Below, piece by piece: positions 15,436 to 23,305 of a DNA stretch of 64,000 bases. Positions within the stretch are counted from its first letter, which is position 1. Each line of letters begins with the position of its first letter. Made by a program: the position numbers and the translations under genes. The stretch is taken from positions 1,116,001 to 1,180,000 of the forward strand of contig NZ_CP147505.1 in NCBI RefSeq assembly GCF_037201915.1, read 5' to 3'. Origin of the DNA: Haloplanus sp. CK5-1 (GTDB lineage: Archaea > Halobacteriota > Halobacteria > Halobacteriales > Haloferacaceae). The notes below the pieces were generated by a model that was not told where the DNA came from, made no database searches, and worked only from the letters and a program-made list of their open reading frames with translations.

Positions 15436-15996
15436 ATGGACCTGAGTCGGCGGGACGCACTGGCGGCGCTGGCGGCGACCGGTGCCGTGGCCGGGGGGAG
15501 TGTGCTCCTCGCGAACGACGACGCCGAGGACGACCCCACCGACGACGTCCCTGAAGACGTGGTCGGCGACGACACCGTCGCGACCCTCGCGGCCGTCGGA
15601 GCAGCCGTCTACCCCGAGGCGACGACGGGGATCGAGTCGTTCGTCGAGACGTACGTCTCCGGGCGGTTGTCCGACGACCCCGCCCACCGCCGGGGCGTCG
15701 TCGAGGCGACGGCCGAACTCGACGCGACGGCCCGCGACTGGTTCGACGCCCCCGTGACCGACCTGGATCGCTCGACCCGGGACCGACTGCTCCGGGAACT
15801 GGGTGTCGACGTCGCCGATCCGAACCCCGACGGTAACCTCTCCGACCGCGTTCGATTCTACGTCGTCAACGAACTGCTCTATGCCTTCTACGCCTCGCCG
15901 ACGGGTGGTCGTCTCGTCGGCGTCGAGAACCCCGTCGGCTACCCCGGCGGCACCGAGAGTTACCGGCGCGCCCGCATGGAGGGTGAGGATGGCTGA
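15436..15996 (+). CDS. Tat-exported gluconate 2-dehydrogenase subunit 3 family protein
   Basis: A 186-residue protein starting MDLSRRDALAALAATGAVAG, a twin-Arg signal with a hydrophobic core, so it should leave the cell folded. The body matches the small subunit (subunit 3) of membrane-bound gluconate/sorbitol dehydrogenases (AVYPEATTGIESFVETYVSG; VNELLYAFYASPTGGRLVG; NPVGYPGG). This subunit escorts the large flavoprotein, whose gene overlaps the last eight bases and has no signal of its own. The DtxR-like box just upstream suggests metal control. The cytochrome c subunit of bacterial versions is absent, as expected in haloarchaea, which use blue copper carriers. Confidence 0.85.
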   Translation: MDLSRRDALAALAATGAVAGGSVLLANDDAEDDPTDDVPEDVVGDDTVATLAAVGAAVYPEATTGIESFVETYVSGRLSDDPAHRRGVVEATAELDATARDWFDAPVTDLDRSTRDRLLRELGVDVADPNPDGNLSDRVRFYVVNELLYAFYASPTGGRLVGVENPVGYPGGTESYRRARMEGEDG

Positions 15997-17602
15997 GCGC
16001 GACCGCGCGCCGTCGTCTCGGGTGGACGTCTGTGTCGTCGGCGCGGGCCCTGCGGGGGCCATCGTCGCCGCCCGACTCGCCGAGGCGGGCCACGACGTGG
16101 TCGTCCTCGACGCCGGCCCGCGGTTCGACCTCGAGGACCGCGAGCGACAACTCGACGCTCACCTCCGTCCCGGCGTGGAGAGCGCGGGTAACCGATCAGC
16201 GGCCGGTGATGGCCTCTGGGGGATGGGTGGCGACCGCGACGCCTACACCTCCAGCGGCGACCGACACTACCCGCTGAACGCCGCCCGCGTGAAGGGTCTC
16301 GGCGGGTCGACGCTCCACTGGCAGGCGATGGTGATGCGCCTCCACGAACGCGACTTCGAGATGGACTCGCGCCACGGCGTCGGCGTCGACTGGCCAATCG
16401 ACTACGCCGACCTCCGCCCGTACTACACCGAGGCCGAACGCGAACTCGGCGTCGCCGGCGCCGACGACAACCCTTTCGCCCCGCCCCGCGAGGAACCGTT
16501 CCCCCTCCCCGCCTTCCCACCCTCCCACAGCGACTCCATCTTCGCCGAGGCCTGCGAGCGTCTGGGCCTCCCGACCCACTCGGTGCCGAACGCGCGCAAC
16601 TCCGAACCGAACGACGGTGCGTCGGCCTGCGTCGGCTACGGCACCTGCAAGCCCGTCTGTCCCTCCGGTGCGAAGTACACCGCCGAACGCCACGTCGCTC
16701 GCGCCGAGGCGGCCGGTGCGCGCGTGATCGACCGCGCGCCCGTCCAGCGACTCGCCCACGACGCGGACGCCGTCGACGCCGCCGTCTACGCCACCCCCGA
16801 CGGCGCGGAACACCGCCAGGAGGCCCGCGCCGTCGTCCTCGCGTGTGGTGGCGTCGAGAACGTCCGCCTCCTCCTTCTGTCGGCCTCCGACGCCTACCCC
16901 GACGGCCTCGCCAACTCCTCGGGGCTCGTCGGCCGCTACTTCATGGACCACTGCTTCGCCGGCGTCGGCGGCCGGATCGACCGCCCGACCCGCCAGAACC
17001 ACGTCGGCTTCAACACGACCGAGTGCCACGCGCTCTACGACGCGGAGGACCCCCTCCCGGGGGTGAAACTCGAGTTCCTCAACTACGCCGGTCCCTCGCC
17101 GGTCATCGACGCACTCCACGCCGACGAGTGGGGCGACGACCTCCTCGACTCCCTGCGGGACTCGTACGGCACCCACCTCGCGGTCGGCGGCCTCGTCGAA
17201 CAGTTCCCCCACGCGGACAACCGGATCACGCTCGACCGGTCGACGACCGACGACCACGGCAACCCCGTGCCGGACGTGGAGTGGTCGGTCGGCACGGAGA
17301 CCCGCCGGGCGATCGAACGGGCAAACGAGGTCCAGCGGGCGATCCTCGAGGAACTCGACGCCGACATCGACTGGGTCGTCGGCCCCGACGAGACCGGTCC
17401 GGCTTTCCACCACATGGGGACGACGCGCATGGGGACCGACCCCGAGTCGAGCGTCGTCGCCTCCGACTGCCGGGCCCACGACCTCGACAACCTCTGGATC
17501 GCGGGTAGTAGCGTCTTCCCCACCGCCGGCGGGATGAACCCGACGCTCACCATCGCGGCGCTCTCCTGTCGGCTGGCCGACCGCCTCGATCGGTGGCTCT
17601 GA
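15989..17602 (+). CDS. GMC family dehydrogenase, large subunit
   Basis: A 537-residue flavoprotein. The ADP-binding loop is VDVCVVGAGPAGAIVAARLA, the GMC signature GGSTLHWQAMVMR follows, a Cys-bearing segment CVGYGTCKPVCPSGAKYT resembles gluconate and fructose dehydrogenase large subunits, and the C-terminal GMC domain shows HHMGTTRMG and AGGMNPTLTIAAL. It should oxidise a sugar or polyol outside the cell, carried through the Tat pore with its subunit 3 partner. The start ATG at 15989 lies within the upstream gene. The open frame from 15803 includes only a shadow. Electron acceptor is likely a membrane quinone or halocyanin. Confidence 0.9.
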   Translation: MAERDRAPSSRVDVCVVGAGPAGAIVAARLAEAGHDVVVLDAGPRFDLEDRERQLDAHLRPGVESAGNRSAAGDGLWGMGGDRDAYTSSGDRHYPLNAARVKGLGGSTLHWQAMVMRLHERDFEMDSRHGVGVDWPIDYADLRPYYTEAERELGVAGADDNPFAPPREEPFPLPAFPPSHSDSIFAEACERLGLPTHSVPNARNSEPNDGASACVGYGTCKPVCPSGAKYTAERHVARAEAAGARVIDRAPVQRLAHDADAVDAAVYATPDGAEHRQEARAVVLACGGVENVRLLLLSASDAYPDGLANSSGLVGRYFMDHCFAGVGGRIDRPTRQNHVGFNTTECHALYDAEDPLPGVKLEFLNYAGPSPVIDALHADEWGDDLLDSLRDSYGTHLAVGGLVEQFPHADNRITLDRSTTDDHGNPVPDVEWSVGTETRRAIERANEVQRAILEELDADIDWVVGPDETGPAFHHMGTTRMGTDPESSVVASDCRAHDLDNLWIAGSSVFPTAGGMNPTLTIAALSCRLADRLDRWL

Positions 17603-17646
17603 CTTCGGAAAGTTTCAATAGAGTTGCACGTGTTGCCAGTAGCCGT

Positions 17647-17697
17647 ATGCCGACAGCTACCACGGCGCACGCGACTGCGGGGGAGACCGATGCCTGA
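17647..17697 (+). CDS. Possible 16-residue leader ORF
   Basis: ATG at 17647 opens a 16-codon frame (MPTATTAHATAGETDA) whose stop lies seven bases beyond the start of the tail-tube gene. A TATA-like TTTCAATA (17613-17620) sits about 30 bases upstream, so a leaderless transcript would begin near this ATG, and the downstream gene would be read by coupling helped by GGGGGAG at 17680-17686. It could equally be chance. Confidence 0.3.
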   Translation: MPTATTAHATAGETDA

Positions 17698-18157
17698 CCG
17701 ACACGGCCCCTTCCGGACGGCACGGTTCGTCTTGGAGATCGACGGCGTCGCGAAGGCGGGATTCAGCCGCTGTCGCCTCCCCACCGCCTCGACGAAGGTG
17801 GTCGAGTACCGCGAGGGCAACGACACGGAGCCGACAGCCCGAAAACTGGCTGGTCTGAACGAGTACGGCCCACTTCGCCTGCAGTACGGTGCCACGGTCG
17901 ATACCCAGACCATCTACGACTGGCGACGACTGGTCGAGGACGGCAAGGTCGACGAGGCCCGGCGGTCGGTCGCCGTCGTCCTCCTCGACGAGGAGGGCTC
18001 GCCGGCGACACGGTGGGGGTTCGAGCGAGCGTGGCCCGCCCGCTACGAGGCCCCCACCCTCGACGCGACCCGCTCAGAGGTGGCGATCGAGACGCTCGAC
18101 GTCGTCTGCGAGGGGTTCGAACGTCTGGCCGGCGGATCGACCGACGACGCGGAATGA
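17690..18157 (+). CDS. Phage tail tube-like protein (T4 gp19 family), first copy
   Basis: A 155-residue protein that fits the gp19 inner-tube family from end to end: ARFVLEIDGVAKAGFSRCRL, KVVEYREGND, RKLAGLNEYGPLRLQYG, TIYDWRRLVEDGKVDEARRS, VVLLDEEGS, WGFERAWPARYEAPTLDA and EVAIETLDVVCEGFERL. In phages and contractile injection systems this protein stacks as hexamers to make the tube. No sheath, baseplate, spike, LysM or terminase gene lies in this window, so it may be a relic, a distant part of a particle locus, or a domesticated protein. The next gene is a diverged paralogue, overlapping by ATGA. Confidence 0.85.
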   Translation: MPDRHGPFRTARFVLEIDGVAKAGFSRCRLPTASTKVVEYREGNDTEPTARKLAGLNEYGPLRLQYGATVDTQTIYDWRRLVEDGKVDEARRSVAVVLLDEEGSPATRWGFERAWPARYEAPTLDATRSEVAIETLDVVCEGFERLAGGSTDDAE

Positions 18158-18675
18158 GCGCCCCCGGTCGGGACCCCTACGGCCGCCACCGGTTCGCCGT
18201 CGACATCGGCGACGACGGCCCGCCGATGGGGTTCACGGCAGTCCGGGGCCTGTCGGTGCGCGTCCAAGCGCGGGCCGGCGACGAGTCGTCCGAGGGGGAC
18301 CGGAACGGAATCGACGGCGGGGACTGGTGGGACTGGGGCGACCGCATCCGAGACGCCCTCGACGCCGTCCCGCCGGCACCCCGTCGCCGGACCGCCTCGC
18401 CCCACCTCACGCTCCGGCGCGGGGTGACCGACGACCGACGGCTGTGGGACTGGCTCCGCGACTGGGTGTCGGGGACGGTCGACCCGCGGACCGTCCAAGT
18501 CTTCCTGCTCGACGAGGCGGGCGACCGGCGGCGTGGCTGGCGCTGTCGCGACGCCACGCCGGTCCGATGGCGCGGACCGGAACTCGTCGCCGACAGGCCG
18601 GGCGTCGCCACCGAGACGTTGGAACTTGCTCACGACGGTGTCGAAGCCATCGACGATCCCATTGACCACGCTTAA
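18154..18675 (+). CDS. Phage tail tube-like protein, second copy with insert
   Basis: A 173-residue diverged paralogue of the gene before it. Matching segments are HRFAVDIGDDGPPMGFTAVR, LTLRRGVTDDRRLWDWLRDW, VQVFLLDEAGDRRRGW and RWRGPELVADRPGVATETLE. Between the first and second is an extra acidic Trp-rich loop (NGIDGGDWWDWGDRIRDALD) in place of the EYREG region. Contractile systems often have two tube proteins, one for the shaft and one adapter, and this pair has that look. ATGA overlap with the first copy indicates coupled translation and a fixed ratio. Both frames are intact, which argues for present use. Confidence 0.8.
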   Translation: MSAPGRDPYGRHRFAVDIGDDGPPMGFTAVRGLSVRVQARAGDESSEGDRNGIDGGDWWDWGDRIRDALDAVPPAPRRRTASPHLTLRRGVTDDRRLWDWLRDWVSGTVDPRTVQVFLLDEAGDRRRGWRCRDATPVRWRGPELVADRPGVATETLELAHDGVEAIDDPIDHA

Positions 18676-18700
18676 GCGTCGCCGTCCGTATCTTCCCACC

Positions 18701-19783
18701 ATGCAACCACGGGACCTCTCCGCGCTCTCACCGTACGTCCCCGGACGCGGGGCCGAGGAGGTGGCCCGCGAACTCGGGATGGATCCGGCGGATCTCACGA
18801 AACTCTCCTCGAACGAGAACCCACACGGACCGGGGCCGGCGGCGGTCGAGGCCATCCGGGAGACCGCCCCCCGGGTCGGCGTCTACCCCAAGGCCTCGCA
18901 TACCGATCTGGCGGAGAAACTCGCCGACCACTGGGACTGCACTCCCGGACAGGTGTGGGTGACCCCCGGTGCCGACGGCGCACTCGACTACCTCTCGCGG
19001 GCCTTCCTTGACCCCGGCGACCGCGTACTCGTCCCCGATCCCGGCTTCTCGTACTACCGGATGAGCGCCCGCTACCACCACGGCGAGGTGGCCACCTACG
19101 ACCTGCGGAAGGCCGACGACTTCGCCCAGACGCCCGACACCGTTCTCGACGCCTACGACGGCGAACGGATCGTCTACCTCACCACCCCCCACAACCCGAC
19201 CGGTTCCGAGTTCGACCCCGACGATATCGAGGCCCTCTCGGAACGGGTCGAGGACCACACCCTCGTCGTCGTCGACGAGGCGTACGCCGAGTACACCGAC
19301 ACCCCCTCGGCTATCGGCCTCCTCGACGACCACGACGACGTCGCGGTCACGCGGACGTTCTCGAAGGCCTACGGGCTGGCCGGCCTCCGTGTCGGCTACG
19401 CCGTCGTCCCCGAGGCGTGGGCCGGCGCCTACGCCCGCGTCAACACACCCTTCGCCGCCAGCGAGGTCGGCTGCCGGGCCGCACTGGCCGCCCTCGACGA
19501 CGACGACCACCTCGAAACGACCGTCGAGACGGCGCGGTGGGCGCGGGCCCACCTCCGCGACGAACTCGACGCGCCCACCTGGGAGAGCGGCGGCAACTTC
19601 GTCCTCGCGGAGGTGGGCGACGCCGCGGCCGTCGCCGAGGCCACACAGCGCCGGGGGGTCATCGTCCGGGACTGCAGTAGTTTCGGCCTGCCGGCCTGCA
19701 TCCGGGTGTCCTGTGGCACCCGCGAGGGGACCAGACGGGCCGTCGAAGTCGTCAACGACGCCCTCGCGGAGGTGCAGGCGTGA
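18701..19783 (+). CDS. hisC: Histidinol-phosphate aminotransferase
   Basis: A 360-residue class I/II PLP aminotransferase of histidine synthesis, converting imidazole acetol phosphate to histidinol phosphate with glutamate. Diagnostic features are LTKLSSNENPHGPGP near the start, VYPKASHTDLAEKLA, PDPGFSYYRM, TTPHNPTGS, VVVDEAYAEY and the Schiff-base Lys222 in TRTFSKAYGLAGLRVGY. The ATG at 18701 is 25 bases after the tail-tube gene. The frame extending to 18533 is not conserved. Its stop overlaps the GTG of the next gene (GTGA). Confidence 0.93.
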   Translation: MQPRDLSALSPYVPGRGAEEVARELGMDPADLTKLSSNENPHGPGPAAVEAIRETAPRVGVYPKASHTDLAEKLADHWDCTPGQVWVTPGADGALDYLSRAFLDPGDRVLVPDPGFSYYRMSARYHHGEVATYDLRKADDFAQTPDTVLDAYDGERIVYLTTPHNPTGSEFDPDDIEALSERVEDHTLVVVDEAYAEYTDTPSAIGLLDDHDDVAVTRTFSKAYGLAGLRVGYAVVPEAWAGAYARVNTPFAASEVGCRAALAALDDDDHLETTVETARWARAHLRDELDAPTWESGGNFVLAEVGDAAAVAEATQRRGVIVRDCSSFGLPACIRVSCGTREGTRRAVEVVNDALAEVQA

Positions 19784-20301
19784 CCGACGCCGAGGACGTC
19801 GCCGAGCGCGTCGCCGTCACCGGGACGCCGGGTACCGGGAAGACGACCGCCACGACCCTGATCGACGGTCCCGTCGTCCACCTCAACGACCTGATCCACG
19901 AGGAGGGGCTGTGGGCCGACCGCGACGACGACCGCGACTCGCTGGTGGCCGACCTCGACGCGGTCCGGGAGGCGCTTGGCGACTGGTCGGGCGTCGTCGA
20001 GTCCCACCTCGCACACCACCTCGACGCCGACCGCGTGGCCGTCCTCCGGTGTCGGCCGGACGTCCTGGAGGAGCGCCTGCGCGACCGGGGCGAGAGCGAG
20101 GCGTCGGCGGCCGAGAACGCCGAGAGCGAGGCGCTGGACGTGGTCCTCTCGGAGACCGTCGACCGCCACGGGATCGAGAACGTCTACGAGGTCGACGCGA
20201 CCGACCGGACGCCCGCGGAGGTGGCCGACGAAATCGAGGCCGTGATCGCCGGCGACCGCGCCCCGAGCGCCGGCGACGTCGACTTCATTGACTACCTATG
20301 A
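19780..20301 (+). CDS. Adenylate kinase family protein (Fap7-like NMP kinase)
   Basis: A 173-residue P-loop nucleotide kinase. GTPGTGKTT (15-23) is the Walker A motif, HLNDLIHEEGLW and VVESHLAHHL follow, and VAVLRCRPDVLEERLRDRG contains the lid-region Arg residues. The archaeal members resemble eukaryotic Fap7/hCINAP, which have ATPase or adenylate-kinase activity and help mature the small ribosomal subunit. The start is GTG at 19780, overlapping the hisC stop, and its own stop overlaps the next ATG, so three genes are translationally linked. Confidence 0.88.
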   Translation: MTDAEDVAERVAVTGTPGTGKTTATTLIDGPVVHLNDLIHEEGLWADRDDDRDSLVADLDAVREALGDWSGVVESHLAHHLDADRVAVLRCRPDVLEERLRDRGESEASAAENAESEALDVVLSETVDRHGIENVYEVDATDRTPAEVADEIEAVIAGDRAPSAGDVDFIDYL

Positions 20302-20900
20302 CCCTCGACCGCCTCCGGCCCGTCGCCGAACTCCTCCTCGATCCGATGGTCGCCGCCGCCGACCGGGTCGGCCTCACCCCCAACGGCGTCAGCGTCGTCG
20401 CCTTCGGATTCGCCGTCGCGGCCGCCGCCGGATTCTACGTCGCCACGCCCCTCGGCTACGCGCTGGGGGCGGTCTGTGTCTTCGCCAACGGGTGGCTCGA
20501 CCTGCTGGACGGCGCGCTCGCCCGCACCCAGGACGTCGAGTCGCGGGCCGGCGACCTGCTGGACCACGTGCTGGACCGGTACGCGGACGTCGTCCTCGTG
20601 ATCGGGTTGGCGGCCGGCGTCGCACGGTACGACCTCGGTCTCCTCGCGGTCACCGGCGTCCTGATGACGTCCTACCTCGGCACGCAGATCCAGGCCGTCG
20701 GCCTCGGGCGCGAGTACGGCGGCCTCGTCGGGCGCGCGGACCGGCTGGCGCTGGTCGGACTCACGGGCCTCGTCGCCGCCGTCGTCGCCGAGCCACTCGG
20801 CCCGCTGTCGGTCGTCGGCTGGCTGCTCGTCTTCTTCACCGTCGTTGGTCACCTGACCGCGCTCCAACGGTTCTGGGGCGCGTGGGGTGACCTCGCCTGA
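20298..20900 (+). CDS. CDP-alcohol phosphatidyltransferase
   Basis: A 200-residue membrane enzyme that joins a CDP-activated archaeal lipid to an alcohol phosphate or inositol-type headgroup. The catalytic motif is complete: D71-G72-x2-A75-R76-x8-G85-x3-D89-x3-D93 within LLDGALARTQDVESRAGDLL. Five or six hydrophobic helices surround it. Which headgroup is added (glycerol phosphate, serine or inositol phosphate) cannot be decided. It is coupled to the kinase gene by a four-base overlap. Confidence 0.9.
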   Translation: MTLDRLRPVAELLLDPMVAAADRVGLTPNGVSVVAFGFAVAAAAGFYVATPLGYALGAVCVFANGWLDLLDGALARTQDVESRAGDLLDHVLDRYADVVLVIGLAAGVARYDLGLLAVTGVLMTSYLGTQIQAVGLGREYGGLVGRADRLALVGLTGLVAAVVAEPLGPLSVVGWLLVFFTVVGHLTALQRFWGAWGDLA

Positions 20901-20945
20901 GCGCACGGCGCACCTTTTATCCCCGGCGGCGCGCTACGGAGGGGT

Positions 20946-21473
20946 ATGCCCCAGTGTGAAATGTGCGGTGCCGAGAGTTCGTCGCTCACGACGACGAAGG
21001 TCGAAGGGGCCGAACTACAGCTCTGTGACGACTGTACGGAGTTCGGTACCGAGGTGCGCACCGAATCGTCCTCGTCGTCGTCGACGAAGTACTCCACCTC
21101 GTCCTCGTCTTCGTCCTCATCGGGTGGATCGAGTTCGACCAGTGGTGGTGGCGGTGGCGGCGGGAAGACCCGCCGCCGCGACATGTTCGACGACATGGAC
21201 GAACTCGCCGCCGACTACGACGACCGCATCCGGTCGGCCCGCGAGGAGCGCGGTCTGAGCCAGGAGGAACTCGCCGCCGAACTCAACGAGAAGGCGAGTC
21301 TTATCCGCAAACTCGAACGCGGCGACATGCTGCCGAGCGACGACGTCCAGTCGGAACTCGAGGCCGAACTCGACATCGCCCTTTCGGAGGGTGGCGGCGA
21401 CGCCGACGCCGACTGGTCCGGCGACTCCTCGACGACGACGACGCTCGGCGACGTCGTCAAGCGCAAGGACTAG
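20946..21473 (+). CDS. Archaeal multiprotein bridging factor 1
   Basis: A 175-residue protein. A zinc ribbon with Cys4, Cys7, Cys27 and Cys30 opens it (MPQCEMCGAE; LCDDCTEFG), a long Ser/Gly-rich linker follows (residues 40-75), then an XRE-type helix-turn-helix at about 95-150 (IRSAREERGLSQEELAAELN; SLIRKLERGDMLPSDDV). This is the architecture of aMBF1, which in archaea binds the 30S ribosomal subunit and was first described as a bridge to TBP. CTTTTATCC at 20911-20919 is a likely TATA box about 30 bases upstream. Confidence 0.93.
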   Translation: MPQCEMCGAESSSLTTTKVEGAELQLCDDCTEFGTEVRTESSSSSSTKYSTSSSSSSSSGGSSSTSGGGGGGGKTRRRDMFDDMDELAADYDDRIRSAREERGLSQEELAAELNEKASLIRKLERGDMLPSDDVQSELEAELDIALSEGGGDADADWSGDSSTTTTLGDVVKRKD

Positions 21474-21506
21474 GACTTTACTCGTTCGCCCCCGAACGCC
21501 CCGCCC

Positions 21507-22625
21507 ATGTCCCGTGACGTGGCGGAGTCGTTCACCCTCGGAGCGGCACAGATAGAGCCGGTCTACCACGACGCCGAGGCGACCCTCGACAAGACCTGTC
21601 GGTGGATCGAACGTGCCGGCGACCGCGGCGTCGACGTGTTGGTCTTCCCGGAGACGTACTTCCCCGGCTACCCCTACTGGCGGCGGAGCACCTCCATCGC
21701 CCGGTGGAGCGACCTGATGGTCGACCTGTCGAAAAACAGCCTCCACGTCGACGACGACGCCGTCGAGACCGTCGGCGAGGCCGTCGCCGACGCCGACCTC
21801 CACCTCGTGCTCGGCACGAACGAGGTGGACGACCGACGGGGGAGCGAGACGCTCTATAACTCGCTGTTCTTTTTCGACCGCTCGGGGTCGCTGGTGCGTC
21901 GCCACCGGAAACTCATGCCCACCCACGACGAGCGGGCCATCTGGGGACGGGGCGACCCCGCCAGCCTCGACGTCCACGACACCGACGTGGGCCGACTCGG
22001 CGGGCTGATCTGCTACGAGAACCACATGACGCTGTCGAAGGCGGCGCTCTGTGCGCGGGGCGAGGAGATTCACGCCGCCGTCTGGCCCGGTTTCTGGGAG
22101 CAGAACGGACATCCCGGCGACAAGTCCCGCGCCGAGGACGCCGAGGCCCGGGACACCTGCGACATCTACCCCGCCGTCCGCGAGTACGCCTTCGAGACAC
22201 AGTCGTTCGTCGTCTCGTGTTCCGCCTACATGAGCGAAGGCGTCCCCGAGGGGTTCGCCGAGGACGAACTCGGGTTCGGCGTCGGGAACGGCGGGAGTAT
22301 GCTCGTCAATCCCGCGGGTGTCGTGAAGGCCGGCCCCGCCGTCGGCGAGGAGGCCCTGCTGACCGCGGAGTTCGACCGCGACGAGCGCCGTGCCACGAAG
22401 GCCTACTTCGACGCGATGGGCCACTACACCCGCTGGGATGCCGTGAATCTGGAGGTGAGCGACGACCGCCTCGACCCAGTCCACCGCCACGACCACCCCG
22501 GTCGTGGCCGCGACGACGCGCCGACCCTCTCGCCCGCCGACGCCGCGGCCCTCGCCGAGGAGTTCGACGTGCCCGTCGAGGCGGTCGAAGCCGTCGCCGA
22601 CGCCCTCGTGGGTACACGAGGATAA
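21507..22625 (+). CDS. Nitrilase
   Basis: A 372-residue carbon-nitrogen hydrolase with the catalytic triad in good context: Glu49 in [13 protein letters not shown], Lys135 in [13 protein letters not shown] and Cys169 in [13 protein letters not shown]. The extended forms PGYPYW and [12 protein letters not shown] match true nitrilases, which turn nitriles into acids and ammonia, rather than amidases or beta-ureidopropionases. A C-terminal extension of about 60 residues (from DPVHRHDHP) is typical of the filament-forming class. Genuine nitrilases are uncommon in archaea, so acquisition by transfer is possible, though base composition is like the neighbours. Confidence 0.88.
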   Translation: MSRDVAESFTLGAAQIEPVYHDAEATLDKTCRWIERAGDRGVDVLVFPETYFPGYPYWRRSTSIARWSDLMVDLSKNSLHVDDDAVETVGEAVADADLHLVLGTNEVDDRRGSETLYNSLFFFDRSGSLVRRHRKLMPTHDERAIWGRGDPASLDVHDTDVGRLGGLICYENHMTLSKAALCARGEEIHAAVWPGFWEQNGHPGDKSRAEDAEARDTCDIYPAVREYAFETQSFVVSCSAYMSEGVPEGFAEDELGFGVGNGGSMLVNPAGVVKAGPAVGEEALLTAEFDRDERRATKAYFDAMGHYTRWDAVNLEVSDDRLDPVHRHDHPGRGRDDAPTLSPADAAALAEEFDVPVEAVEAVADALVGTRG

Positions 22626-22660
22626 CCACGTTTTTTGCCCGTTCGCGTCCCCGTCCCCGT

Positions 22661-23305
22661 ATGTTCGTACTCGTCAACCTGAAGGCGTACCCCTGTGACC
22701 CGGTCGCGGTCGCGGAGGCCGCCAGCGACGTCGCCGCGGAGAGCGGCGTCCGGATCGCCGTCGCCCCCCAGACCGCCCACCTCGACCGCGTCGCCGCCAC
22801 GGGCGTCGAGACGTGGGCCCAACACGTCGCCCCCGTCGCCCACGGCAGTCACACCGGCCACACGCTCGCCGAGGCCGTGACCGACGCGGGCGCGACCGGA
22901 ACGCTACTCAACCACTCGGAGCGTCGTCTGAAACTCGCCGACGTTGACGACGCCCTCGACGCCGCCGAGCGCGCCGGTCTGGAGACGGTCGTCTGTGCGA
23001 ACGATCCCGAACAGGTCGCGGCCGCGGCCGCCCTCGACCCGGACGCCGTCGCGGTCGAACCGCCCGAACTCATCGGCGGCGACGTCTCCGTGGCCACAGC
23101 CGACCCGGGGATCGTCGAGGGGGCCGTCGCCGCCGCCGACGCGGTCGATCCGGACGTGGCGGTCTACTGCGGGGCCGGCGTCTCCACCGGCGACGACGTG
23201 GCCGCCGCGGCCGACCTCGGCGCCGAGGGCGTCCTCCTCGCGAGTGGCGTCGCCAAGGCAGACGATCCGCGGGCGGCGCTCGAATCCCTAGTCTCGGGCG
23301 TCTAG
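22661..23305 (+). CDS. tpiA: Triosephosphate isomerase
   Basis: A 214-residue archaeal-type TIM barrel that interconverts dihydroxyacetone phosphate and glyceraldehyde 3-phosphate. LVNLKAYP carries the substrate Lys, [10 protein letters not shown] contains catalytic His85, AVEPPELIG contains the general base Glu133, and [11 protein letters not shown] and [11 protein letters not shown] form the phosphate site. It is shorter than bacterial enzymes, as usual for archaea. The start ATG at 22661 follows CGTTTTTTGCC. Its TAG stop lies inside a CTAG shared with the convergent ATPase gene. Confidence 0.95.
   Translation: MFVLVNLKAYPCDPVAVAEAASDVAAESGVRIAVAPQTAHLDRVAATGVETWAQHVAPVAHGSHTGHTLAEAVTDAGATGTLLNHSERRLKLADVDDALDAAERAGLETVVCANDPEQVAAAAALDPDAVAVEPPELIGGDVSVATADPGIVEGAVAAADAVDPDVAVYCGAGVSTGDDVAAAADLGAEGVLLASGVAKADDPRAALESLVSGV

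Noticed and set aside
14181-15575. 464-codon minus-strand frame
   Set aside because: Antisense of the FAH-family and alpha/beta hydrolase genes; its residues follow the complementary codon pattern of those genes.
21060-21160. Repeated TCG/TCC triplets resembling a tandem repeat
   Set aside because: They encode the Ser-rich linker of aMBF1, in frame with its zinc ribbon and HTH, so this is a low-complexity linker and not a repeat array.
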